This document shows, piece after piece, positions 59,653 to 64,000 of a stretch of DNA of 64,000 nt. The notes under the pieces are model-generated. The model was not told the origin of the DNA. It was given only the letters and a program-made list of their open reading frames with translations, and ran no database searches. Positions within the stretch are counted from its first letter, which is position 1. Each line of letters opens with the position of its first letter. The position numbers and the translations under genes are program-made. This DNA comes from Micromonospora echinospora (GTDB lineage: Bacteria; Actinomycetota; Actinomycetes; Mycobacteriales; Micromonosporaceae): NCBI RefSeq assembly GCF_014203425.1, contig NZ_JACHJC010000001.1:4614001-4678000 (forward strand). The letters run 5' to 3'.

Positions 59653-60702
59653 TCAGGCGGCGGCGCGGGCTGGGAGAGTGCGGCGTCGGTGGGACGGGTC
59701 GGTCAGGGTGGGCGGGGACCAGGCGCCGTCGGGCTGGTAGAGGTTCGTGCCGGGCGGGACGATCTCGTCGATGCGGTCCAGCACCGCGTCGTCGAGCGTC
59801 AGCTCCGCCCCGGCGAGCAGCGCGTCCAACTGGTCCATCGTGCGCGGTCCGATGATGGTCGAGGTGACCGCCGGGTGCACGGCGGTGAACGCCACGGCGA
59901 GCTGCGGCAGCGTGCAGCCCACCTCGTCGGCGAGCGCGACCAGTTCCTCGACGGCGGCGTACTTGGCGGTGTTGCCCGGCAGCGCCGGGTCGAACCGGGC
60001 CGGGGTGAGCGCCGGGCGGCCGGCACCCAGGTCGACGGGCCGCCCCTGCCGGTACCGGCCGGACAGGAACCCGGAGGCCAGCGGGCTCCACACCAGCACG
60101 CCCATCCGGTAGCGGCGGCAGACCGGCAGCACCGACGTCTCGATGCCGCGTGCCAGGATCGAGTACGGCGGCTGCTCGGTGCGGAATCGGCCCAGCGCAC
60201 GCCGCTCGGCGACGTGGTGCGACTCCACGATCTCCTCGGCCGGGAAGGTCGAGCACCCGAACGTGCGGATCTTCCCGGCCCGGACCAGGTCGGTGAGCGC
60301 CCCGAGCGTCTCCTCGACGTCGGTGGTGTGGTCGGGGCGGTGCACCTGGTAGAGGTCGATCCAGTCGGTGCCGAGCCGGCGCAGGCTGTCCTCGACCGCC
60401 CGGACGATCCAGCGGCGCGAGTTGCCGCCCCGGTTGGGTCCCTCACCCATCGGGAAGTGCACCTTCGTGGCGAGCACGACGTCGTCGCGCCGGCCGCGCA
60501 GGGCCTTGCCGACGATCTCCTCGGACTCGCCGGCCGAGTACATGTCGGCGGTGTCCACGAAGTTGATCCCGCGATCGAGTGCCGCGTGCACGATCCGGGC
60601 GCAGTCGTCGTGGTCGGGGTTGCCGACGGCGCCGAACATCATGGTGCCGAGGCAGTGGATGCTGACCTCGATGCCGGTGCCGCCGAGGACGCGATAGCGC
60701 AT
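59653..60702 (-). CDS. aldo/keto reductase
   Basis: A 349-residue NADPH-dependent oxidoreductase of the aldo/keto reductase superfamily. The catalytic tetrad is visible: Asp and Tyr in VDTADMYSAGESEE, Lys in VLATKVHFP and His in YQVHRPD. GVLVWSPLASGFLSGRY is a family block. Substrate unknown. ATG at 60702 (MRYRVLGGTG). Monocistronic; upstream neighbour is an ABC exporter 77 bases away on the same strand. Confidence 0.9.
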   Translation of the reverse strand: MRYRVLGGTGIEVSIHCLGTMMFGAVGNPDHDDCARIVHAALDRGINFVDTADMYSAGESEEIVGKALRGRRDDVVLATKVHFPMGEGPNRGGNSRRWIVRAVEDSLRRLGTDWIDLYQVHRPDHTTDVEETLGALTDLVRAGKIRTFGCSTFPAEEIVESHHVAERRALGRFRTEQPPYSILARGIETSVLPVCRRYRMGVLVWSPLASGFLSGRYRQGRPVDLGAGRPALTPARFDPALPGNTAKYAAVEELVALADEVGCTLPQLAVAFTAVHPAVTSTIIGPRTMDQLDALLAGAELTLDDAVLDRIDEIVPPGTNLYQPDGAWSPPTLTDPSHRRRTLPARAAA

Positions 60703-60779
60703 GTGAACTCCGTGGGTGACGCCGCGCTGACCGGGCGGCGGCCGGTGCGCCCACGTTAGGAGTTCGAGTGTGCTGGAGG

Positions 60780-62720
60780 TCAACCGTCGGCGGCGGGTTC
60801 CGCGCTGCCGGCGAGGTAACCGGCCGCCTGCAATTCGAACAGCTCCCGGTAGAGCCCGCCCTCGGCCATCAACGTGTCGTGGTCGCCTGACTGCACGAGC
60901 CGGCCGTGGTCCATCACGAAGATCCGGTCGGCGTGCCGCACGTTCGCCAGCCGGTGGGTGATCAGCACGACGGCCCGGTCCGGGTGCCGCCGAAGGTGCT
61001 GGAAGAGGGCGTGCTCGGCACGCGCGTCCAGGGCGGCGGACGGTTCGTCGCAGATCAGCAGCCGGGCGTCACGGTAGAGGCCGCGCGCGGCCACCAGCCG
61101 CTGCCACTGCCCGCCGGACAGGTCCTGACCGTTCTTGAACTGCCGGTCCAGCAGTGTCTCGTACCCGAACGGCAGCTCGCTGATCATGTCGTGGGCGGCG
61201 GCGTCCCGGGCGGCGGTCTCCACGCTGGGGCCGGGCCCGTCGGCGCGGTCGTGGCGGCCGACGCGGATGTTCTGCCGGGCGGTGAACGGGAACTTCCACC
61301 AGTCCTGGCTCATCACCGCGACCTGCGCGGCGGTCTGCCGTGGGTCCAGTTCGGCGGCGTCCACGCCGTCCCAGCGGATCGTGCCGCCGGTGGGGCGGTA
61401 GAGGCCGGCGATCAGCTTCGCGAGCGTGGTCTTGCCGGAGCCGTTCTCCCCCACCAGCGCGACCACCTCGCCGCGCCGGACCGTCAGGCTGACCTCGTCG
61501 ACCGCCGCCGTGTCGGTGTCCGGGTAGCGCAGGCTGACCCGCTCGACGTCGATCCGCGTGAACCCGTCGACCGGGAGGTGACCGCCGGCCGGGATCCGCC
61601 GGGTGGCCCGGTCGAGGAAGTCGCGGTAGTCCTGGTAGTAGAGGGCGTCCTCGTAGAGCGAGTTGGTGGCGAAGATCGCCGTACGCAGGCTCGTCCGCGC
61701 GGACTGGAGCGCGAGCAGCGCGGTGGCCGCCGCCGCCAGCGCCACCACGCCGCCGACCAGCAGCGCGCCCAGCACCACGTAGAGGCCGAACGTGGCGACG
61801 CCGGTGATGGACAGGCCGATCGCCCGGGTGACCGTCTGCGCGCGGGCCAGGCGCAGCTCAGCACGGGTCTCCAGGCGCGTCATGAGGTGGTATTCGGAGA
61901 GCAGGAAGTCGCGCATCTGGTACGCGCGGATCTCGGCCGCGGTGTGCCGGTTGGCCATCAGGTCGCCGAGCATCCACTTGCGTCGCCGCCGGGTGATCCG
62001 GGCGAGCCAGTCGACGTGCTGTCGGCGGGCCATCCGTACCGCGGTCACCGCCTCCGGCGCGGCGGCGACGACCAGGCAGGGCAGCAGCAGCGGGTGGATG
62101 ATCGTCACCGCGGTAGCCGTGGCGATCACGCCGACCACACCGGTGACCAGGTTGACCGTGTCGTTGACCAGGGAGCCCGCCTCGGCAAGCCCTCGGTCGC
62201 GGGCGCGGTCCATCTCCTCGGCGAAGCCGGCGTCGTCGAAGGCCGCCAGTTCCACAGCGGACGTCGTCTCGAACAGCCGCCGCTCCACCGTGAAGTTGAT
62301 CCGCGGTACGAGCCGGGCCTGCGCCCATCCGGCGGCGATGGTCAGCGCTCCCCGCCCGGCCACGGCGGCCGCCGCCACCGCCAGGGCGGGCAGCGCGGCC
62401 CGGATCCGGTCCGGTGTCGGGCCCGCCGCGAACAACTGGTGGAGTACCCCGGTGGTGGCGAGCAGGCCCAGCGTGGTGAGGACACCGGCGGCGACGTTGA
62501 GGCCCAGCGAGGCGGCGGTGTCGCGGCGGCTGGTCGCCCAGGCGAGGCTGATGGCCTCGCGGATCAGCGCGGGCAACCGGCGCGCCACCGACCAGAACCC
62601 GGTGTGGGCAAGTTCGGTGGCCCGGTGCATCCAGTGCGGATCGACGAGCTCGGGCAGGGTCGTCTCCCCTGCCGGCTCCTCCGGGTCGGACGGCGGACGA
62701 GGACGGATCACCCCGGCCAT
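60780..62720 (-). CDS. ABC exporter, fused permease and ATPase
   Basis: A 646-residue half-transporter. Membrane helices lie between about 65 and 345. The ATPase has Walker [10 protein letters not shown], signature [15 protein letters not shown] and Walker [13 protein letters not shown]. The layout resembles exporters found with lanthipeptide or other peptide clusters, but no biosynthetic genes are nearby, so the substrate is unknown. ATG at 62720. Confidence 0.88.
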   Translation of the reverse strand: MAGVIRPRPPSDPEEPAGETTLPELVDPHWMHRATELAHTGFWSVARRLPALIREAISLAWATSRRDTAASLGLNVAAGVLTTLGLLATTGVLHQLFAAGPTPDRIRAALPALAVAAAAVAGRGALTIAAGWAQARLVPRINFTVERRLFETTSAVELAAFDDAGFAEEMDRARDRGLAEAGSLVNDTVNLVTGVVGVIATATAVTIIHPLLLPCLVVAAAPEAVTAVRMARRQHVDWLARITRRRRKWMLGDLMANRHTAAEIRAYQMRDFLLSEYHLMTRLETRAELRLARAQTVTRAIGLSITGVATFGLYVVLGALLVGGVVALAAAATALLALQSARTSLRTAIFATNSLYEDALYYQDYRDFLDRATRRIPAGGHLPVDGFTRIDVERVSLRYPDTDTAAVDEVSLTVRRGEVVALVGENGSGKTTLAKLIAGLYRPTGGTIRWDGVDAAELDPRQTAAQVAVMSQDWWKFPFTARQNIRVGRHDRADGPGPSVETAARDAAAHDMISELPFGYETLLDRQFKNGQDLSGGQWQRLVAARGLYRDARLLICDEPSAALDARAEHALFQHLRRHPDRAVVLITHRLANVRHADRIFVMDHGRLVQSGDHDTLMAEGGLYRELFELQAAGYLAGSAEPAADG

Positions 62721-62967
62721 GGCACCCCCTCGACGCGTTCGGGCAGCAACGCTGGATACTACGGTCCGCTATCGAAGGATGTCATTGCGTGACCGGCGTG
62801 TCGTACAGACGTCCCAACGGCGTGTCCGAGGGCGGCGGACGGAAAGAACCGCCCGCACGGTGGTCGCCGCCGGGTCGCGTCGCGCGCGGCCGGTCCGGGT
62901 GGCAGGCTTGTGGGGTTCGCCGGCGCAGGCCGGCCGACCACCCGTCGTGAAGGAGAAGATCGACCCG

Positions 62968-64000
62968 ATGGCTGTGGACGTCACCACCACGGACGAATGG
63001 CAGGCGCTGCGCAAGCACGCCGAGGCGATGCGCGGCACGCACCTGCGTGACCTGTTCGCCGCCGACGGGCAGCGGGGTGAGCGGCTCACCGGTGAGGTCG
63101 CCGACCTGCACGTGGACTACAGCAAGAACCTGGTCACCGACGAGACGATCGCGCTGCTGGGCGCGCTCGCCGAGCGGGTCGGGCTGGCCGACCGGATCGC
63201 GGCCATGTTCGCCGGGCAGCACATCAACGTCACCGAGGACCGGGCCGTGCTGCACACCGCGCTGCGCCTGCCCGCGGACGCCTCGCTCACCGTGGACGGC
63301 CAGGACGTGGTCGCCGACGTGCACGCCGTGCTGGACCGCATGTCGGCGTTCGCGCAGCGGGTGCGCTCCGGCTCGTGGCGGGGCCACACCGGCGAGCGGA
63401 TCACCACTGTGGTGAACATCGGCATCGGCGGGTCGGACCTCGGGCCGGTGATGGCGTACGAGGCGCTGAAGGCGTACCGGGACGCTGGCATCAGCTGCCG
63501 GTTCGTATCCAACATCGACCCGACCGACATCCACGACAAGACCGCCGACCTGGACCCGGCGAGCACGCTGTTCGTGGTGGTCTCCAAGACGTTCTCCACC
63601 CAGGAGACGCTCGCCAACGCCGACCAGGCGCGGCGCTGGCTGCTCGCCGGGCTGGACGCGGACGACGACGCGGTGGCCCGGCACTTCGTCGCGGTCAGCA
63701 CCAACGAGCAGCGGGTCCGGGACTTCGGCATCGACCCGGAGAACATGTTCGGCTTCTGGGACTGGGTGGGCGGACGCTACTCGCTGCCGTCGGCGGTCGG
63801 CCTGTCGGTGATGCTGGCGATCGGGCCGGACCGCTTCCGCGAGATGCTGGCCGGCTACCACGCTGTCGACGAGCACTTCCGGTCCGCCCCGGTGGAGCGC
63901 AACGTGCCGGCGCTGCTCGGCCTGCTCAACGTCTGGTACACCGACTTCCTCGGCGCGGAGACCCACGCGGTGCTGCCCTACTCGCAGTACCTGCACCGGT
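62968..64000 (+). CDS. pgi: glucose-6-phosphate isomerase (partial, 3' end outside window)
   Basis: The first 344 codons of phosphoglucose isomerase, which converts glucose 6-phosphate and fructose 6-phosphate. [10 protein letters not shown] at about 151-160 and [10 protein letters not shown], both sugar-phosphate-binding regions, and [12 protein letters not shown] are present. About 200 more residues are expected past the right edge. ATG at 62968 has AAGGAG 12 bases upstream. The 247-base gap before it presumably contains its promoter. Confidence 0.95.
   Translation, partial: MAVDVTTTDEWQALRKHAEAMRGTHLRDLFAADGQRGERLTGEVADLHVDYSKNLVTDETIALLGALAERVGLADRIAAMFAGQHINVTEDRAVLHTALRLPADASLTVDGQDVVADVHAVLDRMSAFAQRVRSGSWRGHTGERITTVVNIGIGGSDLGPVMAYEALKAYRDAGISCRFVSNIDPTDIHDKTADLDPASTLFVVVSKTFSTQETLANADQARRWLLAGLDADDDAVARHFVAVSTNEQRVRDFGIDPENMFGFWDWVGGRYSLPSAVGLSVMLAIGPDRFREMLAGYHAVDEHFRSAPVERNVPALLGLLNVWYTDFLGAETHAVLPYSQYLHR

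Noticed and set aside
1..64000. CRISPR array, transposase, rRNA or tRNA genes
   Set aside because: No spaced direct repeats, no DDE or HUH transposase motifs and no RNA gene consensus were seen on either strand.

Overview
The window is high-GC DNA with GTG/TTG starts, stop/start overlaps of the GTGA and ATGA type and strong purine-rich ribosome binding sites. The gene content (Pgl/BREX-2 genes, a GntR/DivIVA-like pair, an ECF42 sigma factor with its DGPF partner) points to an actinomycete, most likely Micromonosporaceae. That placement is inference; there is no rRNA or tRNA marker here. No tRNA, rRNA, CRISPR array or transposase was seen.

Left third (1-30.3 kb): a defence island built around a type 2 BREX (Pgl) system. 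pglY (running off the left edge), pglX and pglW are present on the minus strand; pglZ is not in the window and is expected just beyond base 1. About 15 kb of unrelated material lies between pglX and pglY, and 3 kb between pglX and pglW. This cargo includes: (a) a plus-strand set with a GmrSD-like DUF262/DUF1524 nuclease, an EVE/PUA-like plus HEPN fusion and a DUF7662-like protein (3.8-7.8 kb); (b) a tightly overlapping minus-strand operon of a radical SAM enzyme, a nucleoside 2-deoxyribosyltransferase-like protein, a HisG-like phosphoribosyltransferase, a thymidylate-synthase-like protein without the usual catalytic cysteine, and an unknown protein (11.5-7.8 kb); (c) an unknown membrane/coiled-coil pair (12.9-11.5 kb); (d) two paralogous PD-(D/E)XK-type proteins flanking a 987-residue zinc-finger protein, directly behind pglX (18.5-13.0 kb); (e) a GntR / DivIVA-like / unknown / degenerate ADP-ribosylglycohydrolase set plus another PD-(D/E)XK protein (22.2-25.1 kb). 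Item (b) is the best candidate for an undescribed system: four nucleotide-chemistry folds in one translationally coupled operon inside a defence island.

Right two thirds (30.6-64 kb): ordinary chromosome. In order: an unknown protein, a VOC protein with a Cys-rich tail, an M23 peptidase, an ABC exporter divergent from a MarR regulator with an operator between them, an SCP2 protein overlapping a glycogen-debranching enzyme, a cysteine-less isochorismatase-like protein, a TetR regulator, a complete Liv-type ABC importer (J-M-H-F-G) with a recognisable promoter, an ECF42 sigma factor with its DGPF protein, a flavin amine oxidase, a GH25 lysozyme, a peptidoglycan amidase with a terminator behind it, an ArsR/SRPBCC pair behind a perfect palindrome, and a NADAR/zinc-ribbon Nudix pair.

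The segment 51.6-58.8 kb is an organosulfur block: SsuD monooxygenase divergent from SsuA-SsuC-SsuB, then a methanethiol-oxidase (SBP56) homologue, a membrane protein and a sulfite-oxidase-like molybdoenzyme. The ssu divergent promoter and the sulfite oxidase promoter share a CCTA-N9-TAGG site, suggesting one sulfur regulon. The window closes with KptA, an aldo/keto reductase, an ABC exporter and the 5' part of pgi. Three related intergenic inverted repeats (49.8, 50.1, 59.5 kb) look like members of one repeat family.
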